64,000 nucleotides of DNA, taken from assembly GCA_964483325.1 (NCBI GenBank), contig CAZAAW010000006.1, forward strand, positions 1 through 64,000, given 5' to 3'. The stretch comes from CAZAAW01 sp964483325 (GTDB lineage Bacteria; Pseudomonadota; Alphaproteobacteria; Rhizobiales; Kaistiaceae). Under the pieces are notes generated by a model. The model worked only from the letters and a program-made list of their open reading frames with translations, searched no databases and was not told the origin of the DNA. Numbering within the stretch: position 1 is the stretch's first letter; every line of letters starts with the position of its first letter. Of this stretch, positions 56,799 through 64,000 are shown piece after piece. The translations under genes were made by a program, and so were the position numbers.

Positions 56799-57278
56799 AT
56801 GAGCCAGACGGGCAAGTCCACCAAGTCCAGCGCCGCCGACGCCATGGACGCGTTCAGCATCGGGCTGCAGAACGTCGAAATTCCGCCGATCTTCCGCGAC
56901 ATCGCCGACCGCACGATGGACCAGGCGAAGGACGTCTACGCGCGCACCACCGCCGCGGCCGCCGAAGCGACCGACTTCATCGACGGTGCCTACGAGACGG
57001 CCCGGCAGAATGTCCGCTCGCTGAGCGCCAAGGCCATCGAGGCCGCCAAGACCAATGCCGATGCCGGCTTTGCGCTCTTCCGCGATCTCCTCGGCGCCCG
57101 CACCTTCGCCGACGCGATCGAGGTCCAGACGGCCTTCACGCGCAAGCAGTTCGAAGTCGCCACGGCGCAGCTTCGCGAGTTCCAGGAAGCCAGCCAGAAG
57201 GCCTTCTTCGAGGCTGCCAAGCCGGCCCGCGAGGCGGTCGAGAAGACCTTCGCCTCCGCCGCCAAGGCTGCTGCCTGA
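56799..57278 (+). CDS. Phasin (polyhydroxyalkanoate granule-associated protein)
   Basis: A 159-residue amphipathic helical protein of the phasin_2 family. QNVEIPPIFRDIADRTMDQA near the start and AIEVQTAFTRKQFEVATAQL in the middle are typical. The Ala/Lys-rich end (VEKTFASAAKAAA) fits granule binding. Phasins coat PHB granules and set their size, so the organism probably stores polyhydroxyalkanoate. GGAGAGAG precedes the ATG at 56799. A terminator follows at 57326. The much longer open frame running through this region is antisense to the kinase gene and not real. Confidence 0.9.
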   Translation: MSQTGKSTKSSAADAMDAFSIGLQNVEIPPIFRDIADRTMDQAKDVYARTTAAAAEATDFIDGAYETARQNVRSLSAKAIEAAKTNADAGFALFRDLLGARTFADAIEVQTAFTRKQFEVATAQLREFQEASQKAFFEAAKPAREAVEKTFASAAKAAA

Positions 57279-57325
57279 AGCAATCGATCCGCCGCCGCCT
57301 GAGGCGATTGATCCGCGACTTTACG

Positions 57326-57355
57326 ACGGCCCGGGAAACCGGGCCGTTTTCGTTT
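57326..57355 (+). terminator. Rho-independent terminator of the phasin gene
   Basis: ACGGCCCGG, loop GAAA, CCGGGCCGT form a perfect 9-bp stem, followed by TTTCGTTTTC. It lies 47 bases after the stop codon and in front of the tRNA gene. Confidence 0.88.
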
Positions 57356-57460
57356 TCGGATGTGCGTCGTTTTTGAGGTGCCTTGGTGCTTGAACGTTCC
57401 GGCCTTACCTTCTAGGTTCGCGCCGCTTGGCGACCGGTCCCGCCGGTCACCCCGCATCGT

Positions 57461-57537
57461 GCAGCTGTAGCTCAGTTGGCTAGAGCGTCGGATTGTGGCT
57501 CCGAAGGTCGTTGGTTCGAGACCAACCAGCTGTACCA
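57461..57537 (+). tRNA. tRNA-His (GTG), CCA encoded
   Basis: The full cloverleaf is visible: acceptor GCAGCTG with CAGCTGT, D arm GCTC/GAGC, anticodon arm TCGGA-TTGTGGC-TCCGA with anticodon GTG, T arm GTTGG-TTCGAGA-CCAAC, discriminator A73 and encoded CCA. The first pair is G1:U72, and the base before G1 is T, so the usual G-1:C73 identity pair of tRNA-His is absent. This is a known peculiarity of a group of alphaproteobacteria whose HisRS reads A73 instead. Confidence 0.97.
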
Positions 57538-57580
57538 TTTCCCCCTGACAGCCAGAGCCGGTTCCGCCATCCGTGCGCTC

Positions 57581-58636
57581 TCAATGCGCCTGCGCCGGAT
57601 GGGCCAGCGCCAGGGCGTAGACCGGCGATGTGGCGATGGTATCCGTCATGCCGAGGCAGCGGTGGATGCTGGCGTGGTTGAGGGCGCCGGTCGGCACCGC
57701 CGTCAGTCCCTCACGCGTCGCCGCCAGCATGATGTTCTGGCCGATATGCCCCGCCTCGATCAGCACGACGCGATAGGCGTTGGCGTCGTCATATTTCCAC
57801 CAGGTGCGGTCGAAGCGGGCGAGCAGGATGACGATGCAGGGCATGGCGTCCGACCAGTCCGGATTGCCGATGAGTTCGGACGGCGCCGGCAGGGCGTTGC
57901 CGGTGAGGCGCGCCAGCGAGTGGTCGTAGGCGGAATAGTGGTAGAAGCCCGCCTCCAGCCCATCGACCCGGCGGGCATAGACGTAGGCCTCATAGGGATT
58001 GCGGGCGCCGCCTGACGGCGTCATGGCGAGCGGCAGCACGCCGGCGACATTGCGTGTCTCGCCGGTGATGCCGAGACCGGCGAACAGGCAGTCGGAGAGC
58101 TGGCGCAGCGTGACGCCGCGCGGCTCGACCGTGCGCACCGTGCGGCGGCGCGCCATGAGCTGCAGCAGGTCGTTGCCCTCCAGAGCCGGCGGCAGCGGCA
58201 GCGACCAGCCGGCCTTCGGATCGTTGCGCTCGTAGAGCGCCGGCTGCGGCGTGACGCGCAGCCGCGCCAGCTGCATCGCCTCCGCTTCCGGCAGCGGCAT
58301 GCGCTCCTTGTCGAGGAGGCTGAAATGGAACATGGCGGCCGGCGTGCCCCATTTCCACGTCCGGTCGTAGCTCTCCTCCCGCGCCGCCTGCTCCGAGCCG
58401 GCGGCCGTGACCGCATTCACCGCCACGAGGCTGTCGACCGTGGCGGCCAGCCCCTCCGCCGACAGCGCCGGCAGGTGCGCGTGGAGATCCGGGATCTCGG
58501 TCCAGTCGTCGATGAGGCCGAGGAAGGTCAGGAGATCGGGGCTGCAGGCAAAGACCGAGCGAGTCAGGAAGTTGAATCCGACCATCCCGCCGTCCTGGCG
58601 GGAGAAGACCAGCGTGCGCGCAGACCTTATCTTCAT
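57581..58636 (-). CDS. SagB-type nitroreductase-fold dehydrogenase, stand-alone
   Basis: A 351-residue protein. The N-terminal region (about 1-125) resembles the helical substrate-binding part of SagB/ThcOx-type enzymes. The C-terminal half (about 150-345) is a flavin nitroreductase domain: ARRRTVRTVEPRGVTLRQLS begins it, TPSGGARNPYEAYVYAR is the FMN-binding signature, and VVLIEAGHIGQNIMLAATRE the helix near the flavin. SagB enzymes oxidise azolines in ribosomal peptides. No YcaO cyclodehydratase or transporter is adjacent. A 38-codon gene lies 62 bases upstream on the same strand and could encode its substrate. An upstream GTG at 58666 is an alternative start. Confidence 0.83.
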   Translation of the reverse strand: MKIRSARTLVFSRQDGGMVGFNFLTRSVFACSPDLLTFLGLIDDWTEIPDLHAHLPALSAEGLAATVDSLVAVNAVTAAGSEQAAREESYDRTWKWGTPAAMFHFSLLDKERMPLPEAEAMQLARLRVTPQPALYERNDPKAGWSLPLPPALEGNDLLQLMARRRTVRTVEPRGVTLRQLSDCLFAGLGITGETRNVAGVLPLAMTPSGGARNPYEAYVYARRVDGLEAGFYHYSAYDHSLARLTGNALPAPSELIGNPDWSDAMPCIVILLARFDRTWWKYDDANAYRVVLIEAGHIGQNIMLAATREGLTAVPTGALNHASIHRCLGMTDTIATSPVYALALAHPAQAH

Positions 58637-58698
58637 GAAGCACGCCTCGCAGGCGTCACCCGCCACGCCGCGACGGGCGTGGCGGGCGATCGGAGCAG

Positions 58699-58815
58699 TT
58701 ACTTGCGGGTGAATTCCTGAGCCGGCATGACGTAGTTGCGGGCGGCATCGCCGGCCGACCCAACGGTGAGGTTGAGCGTGCGGGCTTCGATCTTGATGTC
58801 CTGGCTCTGCGGCAT
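58699..58815 (-). CDS. 38-residue peptide gene, candidate RiPP precursor
   Basis: An open frame starting MPQSQDIKIEARTLNL and ending MPAQEFTRK, too short for routine calling. AAAGGAA lies at the right distance before the ATG, and an AT-rich promoter-like stretch (TTTAAATAAAATTC) precedes it, in contrast to the GC-rich surroundings. The peptide has no cysteine, a few Ser/Thr residues, and no signal sequence. It is followed after 62 bases by the SagB-type gene on the same strand. That arrangement is typical of precursor-modifying-enzyme pairs, but the peptide's role is unproven. Confidence 0.6.
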   Translation of the reverse strand: MPQSQDIKIEARTLNLTVGSAGDAARNYVMPAQEFTRK

Positions 58816-59074
58816 GATTTCGGTTCCTTTGTTTGAATTTTATTTAAATGGAGGCCGAATGAGTCTCCAGGTACAAAGGAAACCTGCTTCAAATACTCGG
58901 CGCAAAGGGTCGAAATCAGCGAAGGGCGCGCGGCTGATGTTCGGCTTGCGCGCTTTTGTGCGCTTCCCGCTCAAGCCTTCGCGCTTTCCGCGAAGGGTTC
59001 GCGCCGTCGCACCATCGCAATGTTCAGCGAAGCCGATACCGTGGCCGCCGGATCGGCAGCTGAGGAGGACGGCC

Positions 59075-59302
59075 ATGCGCGACGGCAAGGACAGCGGGAT
59101 AAGGCTGCAGGCGGCAGGGTGGAGCGAGGCGCTGCCCGAACCGACAAGCACCATGGATGTCGCCATGCAGGTTCTGGAGGCCGCCAAGGGCCTGCGGCAG
59201 ATGACGCGGCTTGCCGGCCAGCGTGATCTCGCCTTCCTGGACTATCTTCTCGCCATGGCCGAGGACGAGGCCTCCAAGCTCGCCGAACGCGCCTATCACT
59301 GA
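59075..59302 (+). CDS. Small hypothetical helical protein
   Basis: A 75-residue protein: SGIRLQAAGWSEALPEP at the start, then an amphipathic helical body (QVLEAAKGLRQMTRLAGQR and LDYLLAMAEDEASKLAER). TGAGGAGGA before the ATG gives strong support for translation. No family is recognised. It lies between the divergent peptide/SagB unit and the convergent XRE-type regulator. The 259-base gap in front (58816-59074) contains the peptide promoter and short hairpins. Confidence 0.7.
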   Translation: MRDGKDSGIRLQAAGWSEALPEPTSTMDVAMQVLEAAKGLRQMTRLAGQRDLAFLDYLLAMAEDEASKLAERAYH

Positions 59303-59309
59303 CGGCGCG

Positions 59310-60131
59310 TCAGGCGAGCATCGGGATGCCCGTGCCGTAATGCTGCATCGTCGTCAGCAGCGACTGCCGCTGCTGTTCCAGGAGATCGGCGACGATCGGG
59401 TCGATCTGCGCATCGTCCAGCGAATAGACATGCGAAGCCCGCATCGCGGCGCGGATGGTGGTTCCCTTGCGGCAGGGCGCGACGACGACCGGGGCGATCG
59501 TCGGCCCGGCCGGCGTCAGGATCATCGCATTGCCGCCGAGAATCGGCCGCGACACCGGCTGCCAGCGCAGCGTCATGAAGGTCGGCTCGCGCGCGTGCCG
59601 CGCATTGAGGGCGACGAAGTAGAGAAGGTGGCGGCGCTCCAGGACGAGGCCGCGATGATCGCCAGAGAAATGCCCCCACCACGAGCCCCGGCGTTCGGAC
59701 AGTCCTGTCAGGCGGCGGAATGTGGTCATATTGCCGTCGCGGCGAATGACCATCGTCGACCGCATCAGGGTGTTCTTCTGCTGCGGCACCAGGAAATGCA
59801 CGAAATAGAGTCCGGGCGGGACCGACGTCGCGCTTTCGGACATCAGCAGCTTGAGCGCCGAGCGGACCTCGGTATGCGACCAGCCCGGCATGTCGTCGAA
59901 GGGCTGGCGCGGCGGACCGGGTGATCGGTCCTCGCGGAAGAGGTCGGGCTCGGTGATGCCGAAATAGCTGCAGATCCGGTTCCGGGTCCGCTGGCTCGGC
60001 AGCGAGTCGCCCGACAGGTAGCGGTTGAACTGCTGCCGGTTGATCTGCGTGGCCCGGCATACCGCTGCGATACTCTCCTCACCCCGGCACAGCTGCCTGA
60101 GGTTGGCCGCGAGGGTCTCGCGCAACAACAT
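59310..60131 (-). CDS. XRE-type helix-turn-helix regulator with large ligand domain
   Basis: A 273-residue protein. Residues 1-65 form a Cro/CI-type helix-turn-helix (LRQLCRGEESIAAVCRATQ, then INRQQFNRYLSGDSLPSQR with the recognition helix). The rest (about 85-270) is a beta-rich domain of unknown ligand (VPPGLYFVHFLVPQQKNT, LYFVALNARHAREPTF). Similar XRE proteins with this C-terminal domain occur in Rhizobiales without assigned role. A palindrome 66 bases upstream may be its operator. Whether it controls the peptide/SagB unit is unknown. Confidence 0.78.
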   Translation of the reverse strand: MLLRETLAANLRQLCRGEESIAAVCRATQINRQQFNRYLSGDSLPSQRTRNRICSYFGITEPDLFREDRSPGPPRQPFDDMPGWSHTEVRSALKLLMSESATSVPPGLYFVHFLVPQQKNTLMRSTMVIRRDGNMTTFRRLTGLSERRGSWWGHFSGDHRGLVLERRHLLYFVALNARHAREPTFMTLRWQPVSRPILGGNAMILTPAGPTIAPVVVAPCRKGTTIRAAMRASHVYSLDDAQIDPIVADLLEQQRQSLLTTMQHYGTGIPMLA

Positions 60132-60196
60132 TTCGGAAGTCCCCGATCGTTCGTGGTCCGCGCACGTCCTGGCGCCATTGCAGCATCGGCGCGGCT

Positions 60197-60211
60197 ACAC
60201 GTCAAACGTGT
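60197..60211. promoter_or_regulatory. Possible operator of the XRE-type regulator
   Basis: ACACGT, spacer CAA, ACGTGT form a perfect 6-bp inverted repeat 66 bases before the regulator start codon. The 309-base gap 60132-60440 shows nothing else that I can support. Confidence 0.4.
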
Positions 60212-60440
60212 CCCGCTCGTGCGAAGGGCACCGTTGCTTTCCGAACTCCGTTCCTGCCGTTCCCGCTGCGATGCTCGTTGCGGGATTCACTGCCAAGCTT
60301 CAGAAAAGCGCAGCCGCGGCGGTTGGTTCCGCCACGACGCGACAATCCCGGCGCCGTTCGCTGACGTCGCCGGGATGCCTGCCGAGTGTAGCGCTATGCG
60401 CGCATAAATTGAACAGGCCGCATCGCTGCCGCCCGTTGCG

Positions 60441-61349
60441 TCAGAAGGCGTAGCCGTTCTGATCCAGGAACAGCTTGAGCCGCTCCGGGAATTTCAGCGT
60501 CACCCGGTCGGCGCGCGGGCAGTCGTCGAGCTCGGCGCCGGTGCGGCAGACCTCCTCGCCCTCGTCGCTGGCGCTGTCCCAATGCTGCTGCACCTCCGCG
60601 AAGGCCGCCGCGCCTTCGCCGAGCCGCACCCGCGTCGCCACCCAGCCGGCGAGGAAGCCCGGCGAGCTCCAGCGCTCCTCCGGCTCGACATTCTCCTCAA
60701 GGTCCGACAGCCAGCGCCGGTGCGCCGAGAGGAAGCGCGGGTCGGCGGTAAGGTCGATGGCCTCGCCGTTGCGCACCGATAGGATGACCAGCGGCGCGGC
60801 GCTGCAGGCGTAGCAGTCGAAGGTGTAGAGGAAGCGGTTGTCGACGGTGCTGATCTCGACGACACCGTCGCCGTCGAGATCGTCGAGGAATTCGCCGCCG
60901 CCGTCGAAGGAGCCGAGCTGGACGGCGACCCAGCCCGACGCCGTTTCCTCGGCGACCGCCACAGAGGCGCAGCAATGGGCGCCGCCGGAATAGCTGGTGA
61001 AATAGACCTCCGGGCGGGAATTGCCGGGGTCGATCTCGACGATGCTGGCGCTGGTCGCCGGGAAGGAAAGGCCCGAGGCGACGCCGGGCACCTCGATCAC
61101 CTGGCGGCCGCCGGCCGTCACGGCCAGCACCGGCACCGCCTCGGACGGGTCGATCTCCGGCCGCTTCTGCATGGTGATGGTGGCCGTGACATCGCCGACG
61201 GTGACCGTCGCGCTGCTGGCGCCCTCCTCGAACTCGGCCGTCGGATAGGGCGACACCGGCTCGTCTTCGTCGTCCTGGGAGAGGGCGGGGGTAAGGGCCA
61301 TGAGCCAGGCCGCAGCGGCGGCAACGAACAGTCTTCCAGTCACGCGCAT
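60441..61349 (-). CDS. Exported protein of unknown function with paired cysteines
   Basis: A 302-residue protein with a signal peptide (about 1-24, ending TPALSQ). An acidic linker and a beta-rich region follow, including GSFDGGGEFLDDLDGDGVVEI, in which DDLDGDGVVEI resembles a calcium-binding FG-GAP/dockerin-like loop. Cysteine motifs HCCASV and DCYACSAAP suggest disulfides or a metal site. The end VTLKFPERLKLFLDQNGYAF is conserved-looking. GGAG precedes the ATG at 61349. It follows xseA on the same strand by 68 bases. No function is assigned. Confidence 0.68.
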   Translation of the reverse strand: MRVTGRLFVAAAAAWLMALTPALSQDDEDEPVSPYPTAEFEEGASSATVTVGDVTATITMQKRPEIDPSEAVPVLAVTAGGRQVIEVPGVASGLSFPATSASIVEIDPGNSRPEVYFTSYSGGAHCCASVAVAEETASGWVAVQLGSFDGGGEFLDDLDGDGVVEISTVDNRFLYTFDCYACSAAPLVILSVRNGEAIDLTADPRFLSAHRRWLSDLEENVEPEERWSSPGFLAGWVATRVRLGEGAAAFAEVQQHWDSASDEGEEVCRTGAELDDCPRADRVTLKFPERLKLFLDQNGYAF

Positions 61350-61417
61350 CTCTCCGTCGACCCCCGGCGAGCTTAGCGGCTTCACCCCATGACCGGAAGC
61401 ATGGGCGGCCAAGTCGG

Positions 61418-63154
61418 TCATTCGCCGGAGGTTTTCGGATCGTCCGGCGGATCGAACAGGCTGGCCTGGCCGCTGTCGCCGATTCGGCGGCGCGGCCGCC
61501 GCGGCATCGCCGCGCCCGAGCCGGCCATGGCGGCGATGCGGCCGTCGGCGAATTCGATGTCGAGCGCCGCGCCGCGCGGCACCTCGCGCGCCGCGCGGAT
61601 CAGCCCGCCGTCCGGGCCGTGGATGAGGGCGTAGCCGCGCGCCAGGATGCTTTCCTTGGAGAGAGCGAAGGCGTCGAGCAGCTTGTCGAGAGCCTCCAGC
61701 CGCTGCCAGCGCTGCGTCACGGCAAGGCCGAGAGCGCGCCAGCTCCGCCGTCCGGCGTCGCCGACCTGGCGACGCGCCGCGGCGAGGCGCTCGCGCAGCG
61801 GCTGTGGTCGCAGCCGGGCGCAGACCGTCGCATAGCCGGCGCGCTTGCGCTCGGCATGCACAGAGAGGGCGAGCCCCTTGCGGTCGGCGAAGCCGGCGAG
61901 CTGGCGCCGCAGCAGCGCGGCGCGTTCTTCCAGGAGACGCGGGCCGTGCCGGCCGGCCACCCCGTCGAAGCGGACGCGCCGGGCGCCCGCCTGGGTGCGG
62001 AACGCCTGCGTGCTGCGGGTGGCGCAGGTCTGCAGCCGTTCCCGGCAGCGATGCGTCAGCGTTTCCAGGCCGCGCCGCGACAGCCGCGCCGCGGTGCGCC
62101 CGAGCATCGCCCGGTGCGCCAGCGTGTTGGCGCCGAGCGAGCGCCCGAGCCGCGCCGCCAGCTCGTCCAGCGAGCGGCGCGGGATGCCGAGAATGTCGGC
62201 CGGTCCCGGCAGCGCCCGCGCCGCCGCCTGGACCTCGCGGTCGCGCAGGGCGAGGAAGCGGGTGATGGCGCCGCTATGGCGGAAGGCGCAGCCCTCGACG
62301 CGCGTCAGGAGCTCGCTGCGCACCGGCACCGCCAGTTCCGCCGCGCCGGTCGGCGTCGGGGCGCGCAGGTCCGCCGCGTGGTCGATCAGCGTCACGTCGG
62401 TCTCGTGGCCCACCGCCGAGATCAGCGGGATCGCCGAGGCGGCGGCGGCACGCACGACGATCTCTTCGTTGAAGGCCCACAGGTCTTCCAGGCTGCCGCC
62501 GCCGCGCGCCACGATGATCAGGTCTGGGCGCGGCAGCGGGCCGCCGGCGCCGATGGCGTTGAAGCCGGCGATCGCCTCGGCGACTTCCTGCGCCGCCGCC
62601 TCGCCCTGGACGCGCACCGGCCAGACCATGACGCGCACCGGGAAGCGGTCCGACAGCCGGTGCAGGATGTCGCGGATCACCGCCCCGGTCGGCGAGGTGA
62701 CGACGCCGATGACCCGCGGCAGGAAGGGCAGGGGCTTCTTGCGCTCGGCGGCGAAGAGGCCCTCCGCTGCCAGCCGCCGGCGCCGCTCCTCCAGGAGCGC
62801 CATGAGGGCGCCGACGCCGGCCGGCTCCAGCGAATCGATGACCAGCTGGTAGGACGACTTGCCGGGAAAGGTCGACAGCTTGCCGACGGCGATGACTTCC
62901 AGCCCTTCCTGCGGCCGGAACTTCAGGCGCAGCATCGTCGTGCGCCACACCACGGCTTCCAACCGGGCCTTGTCGTCCTTCAGCGAGAAATAGGCGTGGC
63001 CGGAGGAATGCGGCCCCCTGTAGCCGGAGATTTCGCCCCGCACCCTGACATTGCCGAAGGCGTCCTCCACCGTCCGTTTCAGCGCAGCCGAAATTCCCGA
63101 AACAGTGTATTCGGTCACATTGGACGCCGGGGCGGCGGATGGTGTGATGGCCAA
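61418..63154 (-). CDS. xseA: Exodeoxyribonuclease VII large subunit
   Basis: About 578 residues. The N-terminal OB-fold contains VRVRGEISGYRGPHSSGHAYF and LKDDKARLEAVVW. The catalytic domain follows, with PRVIGVVTSPTGAVIRDIL, DLIIVARGGGSLEDLWAFN and AVGHETDVTLIDHAADLRAPTPT. A long arginine-rich helical region follows (about 320-500), ending in the RGYALI segment. With XseB it degrades single-stranded DNA to oligonucleotides. No ATG is available near the N-terminus; TTG 63154 or GTG 63118 are the likeliest starts, and frames extending to 63691 overlap rsmE and are not credible. Confidence 0.92.
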   Translation of the reverse strand: MAITPSAAPASNVTEYTVSGISAALKRTVEDAFGNVRVRGEISGYRGPHSSGHAYFSLKDDKARLEAVVWRTTMLRLKFRPQEGLEVIAVGKLSTFPGKSSYQLVIDSLEPAGVGALMALLEERRRRLAAEGLFAAERKKPLPFLPRVIGVVTSPTGAVIRDILHRLSDRFPVRVMVWPVRVQGEAAAQEVAEAIAGFNAIGAGGPLPRPDLIIVARGGGSLEDLWAFNEEIVVRAAAASAIPLISAVGHETDVTLIDHAADLRAPTPTGAAELAVPVRSELLTRVEGCAFRHSGAITRFLALRDREVQAAARALPGPADILGIPRRSLDELAARLGRSLGANTLAHRAMLGRTAARLSRRGLETLTHRCRERLQTCATRSTQAFRTQAGARRVRFDGVAGRHGPRLLEERAALLRRQLAGFADRKGLALSVHAERKRAGYATVCARLRPQPLRERLAAARRQVGDAGRRSWRALGLAVTQRWQRLEALDKLLDAFALSKESILARGYALIHGPDGGLIRAAREVPRGAALDIEFADGRIAAMAGSGAAMPRRPRRRIGDSGQASLFDPPDDPKTSGE

Positions 63155-63277
63155 GAAAGATGGGTCCTGTAAGACGGGGTCCTGAGGCGTTGGCTGGAGG
63201 ATGTTTTTCCTATGCGGGCATATTCCACTCGTGGCCCCTCCGGTGCGCTGCGTCAAGGCGGGGCGCCGCGCTGAACC

Positions 63278-64000
63278 ATGACGCAGGAGCACAATGCGCA
63301 GCGCCTGTTCGTGCGCGCCCGGCTGGCCGCCGGCGCTTCGGTCGAGCTCGACAGCGGCCAGGCGAACTATCTCGTCAATGTCCTGCGCAAGGAGCGCGGC
63401 GACGCCGTCCTGGTCTTCAACGGCCAGGACGGCGAGTGGCGGGCGAGCCTTGCCGATCGCAGCCGGCGCGGCTGGTCGCTGCATGTCGACAGCCAGACGC
63501 GGCTGCAGACGCCGCGGCCCGACCTTTACTATCTCTTCGCGCCGCTCAAGCACGGGCGGCTGGACTACATGGTGCAGAAGGCGGTGGAGATGGGCGCCGG
63601 CCTGCTCTGCCCGGTCCTGACCCAGCACACCCAGATCAGCCGCCTCAACCTGCAGCGCATGGAAGCCAACGCCATCGAGGCGGCGGAGCAATGCGGCATC
63701 CTCAGCCTGCCGCAGATCGACGAGCCGCTGGCGCTGCGCGAGCTTCTCGACGGCTGGCCGCGCGTCGAGGCCGGCCGCCGCATCATCTTCTGCGATGAGG
63801 GCGAAGCGGGCGGCGCCACGCAGCCGCTGGCGGTGCTGCGCGGCATTGCCGAGCGCCGGCTGGCGGTGCTCGTCGGTCCGGAGGGCGGCTTCTCGGAGGA
63901 GGAGCGGCAGCTTCTGCGCGGGCTGCCCTTCGTCACCGCGCTGCCGCTCGGGCCGCGCATCCTGCGCGCCGACACCGCCGCCGTCGCCGCCATGGCGGTG
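63278..64000 (+). CDS. rsmE: 16S rRNA m3U1498 methyltransferase RsmE (3' end outside window)
   Basis: The first 241 residues of a SPOUT methyltransferase that methylates N3 of U1498 in 16S rRNA. A PUA-like N-terminal domain (QRLFVRARLAAGASVEL, HYLVNVLR-like NYLVNVLRKERGD) is followed by the knotted domain with LFAPLKHGRLDYMVQKAVEM, LVGPEGGFSEEE and PLGPRILRADTA, the SAM-binding knot. No stop codon is reached before the window ends; only a few residues are probably missing. It is divergent from xseA across a 123-base promoter region. Confidence 0.93.
   Translation, partial: MTQEHNAQRLFVRARLAAGASVELDSGQANYLVNVLRKERGDAVLVFNGQDGEWRASLADRSRRGWSLHVDSQTRLQTPRPDLYYLFAPLKHGRLDYMVQKAVEMGAGLLCPVLTQHTQISRLNLQRMEANAIEAAEQCGILSLPQIDEPLALRELLDGWPRVEAGRRIIFCDEGEAGGATQPLAVLRGIAERRLAVLVGPEGGFSEEERQLLRGLPFVTALPLGPRILRADTAAVAAMAV

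Noticed and set aside
57461..58815. The peptide/SagB unit as an island inserted at the 3' end of tRNA-His
   Set aside because: No direct repeat of the tRNA 3' end was found on the far side and no integrase is present, so position alone is not enough.
63155..63691. A 757-residue xseA product starting at 63691
   Set aside because: The extra 179 residues overlap the rsmE gene on the other strand and match nothing in XseA; TTG 63154 or GTG 63118 fit the family length.

Overview
The window reads as ordinary chromosome of a high-GC alphaproteobacterium, most likely of the order Hyphomicrobiales (Rhizobiales). The evidence is a growth-pole-ring (GPR) type giant protein, the cell-cycle kinases CckA and a PdhS-like kinase, CtrA boxes of the form TTAA-N7-TTAA, a NadQ-type NAD regulator, a tRNA-His with A73 and no encoded G-1, a DksA without the usual zinc cysteines, a BA14K protein and a phasin. 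I cannot name the genus. There is no phage, transposase, plasmid function or CRISPR array.

Layout. 0.3-7.2 kb: an FMN reductase, a tyrosine phosphatase with NadQ, and the divergent nadABC operon with a cyclic-nucleotide-binding membrane protein behind it; a 19-bp palindrome just upstream of nadA is the likely NadQ operator. 7.5-13.9 kb: a DsbA-family thiol oxidoreductase, a BepA-like M48 protease, an aminotransferase, pgi and a DMT transporter. 14.0-15.6 kb: TPP riboswitch with thiE-thiD. 15.7-21.4 kb: a diguanylate cyclase, an ArsR-type regulator with a small membrane protein, threonine/serine dehydratase, an MFS importer coupled to a VanX/DdpX-type dipeptidase. 21.7-27.2 kb: the 1821-residue GPR homologue. 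27.5-29.5 kb: HPt protein behind a CtrA box, adrenodoxin-type ferredoxin and ferredoxin-NADP reductase. 29.7-35.7 kb: a periplasmic molybdoenzyme with its cytochrome b, ycjX-ycjF, sixA and a BA14K protein. 35.9-39.0 kb: a second TPP riboswitch with thiO-thiS-thiG and a divergent ThiE/TenI paralogue. 39.0-44.4 kb: an FAD monooxygenase and a compact chaperone-usher pilus operon whose chaperone has one domain. 44.5-50.8 kb: dksA, a FliO-like protein, cckA behind a perfect CtrA box, and crcB under a fluoride riboswitch. 50.8-57.5 kb: a hybrid histidine kinase, the PdhS-like kinase, a phasin and tRNA-His. 57.6-60.1 kb: a stand-alone SagB-type dehydrogenase preceded by a 38-codon peptide gene, and an XRE-type regulator. 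60.4-64.0 kb: an exported protein, xseA and the 5' part of rsmE.

Themes. Cofactor synthesis (NAD, thiamin) is under three recognisable controls: NadQ and two TPP riboswitches. Four genes belong to the CtrA/DivK polarity and cell-cycle network (gpr, cckA, the pdhS-like kinase and possibly the HPt gene). Intergenic spaces carry families of dispersed palindromic repeats, including a two-part repeat found in opposite orientations.

The least explained pieces are the peptide plus SagB pair, the miniaturised pilus operon with its half-length chaperone, the CtrA-boxed HPt gene, and the internal repeat array of GPR. Start codons in this GC-rich sequence are often ambiguous; alternatives are stated in the entries.
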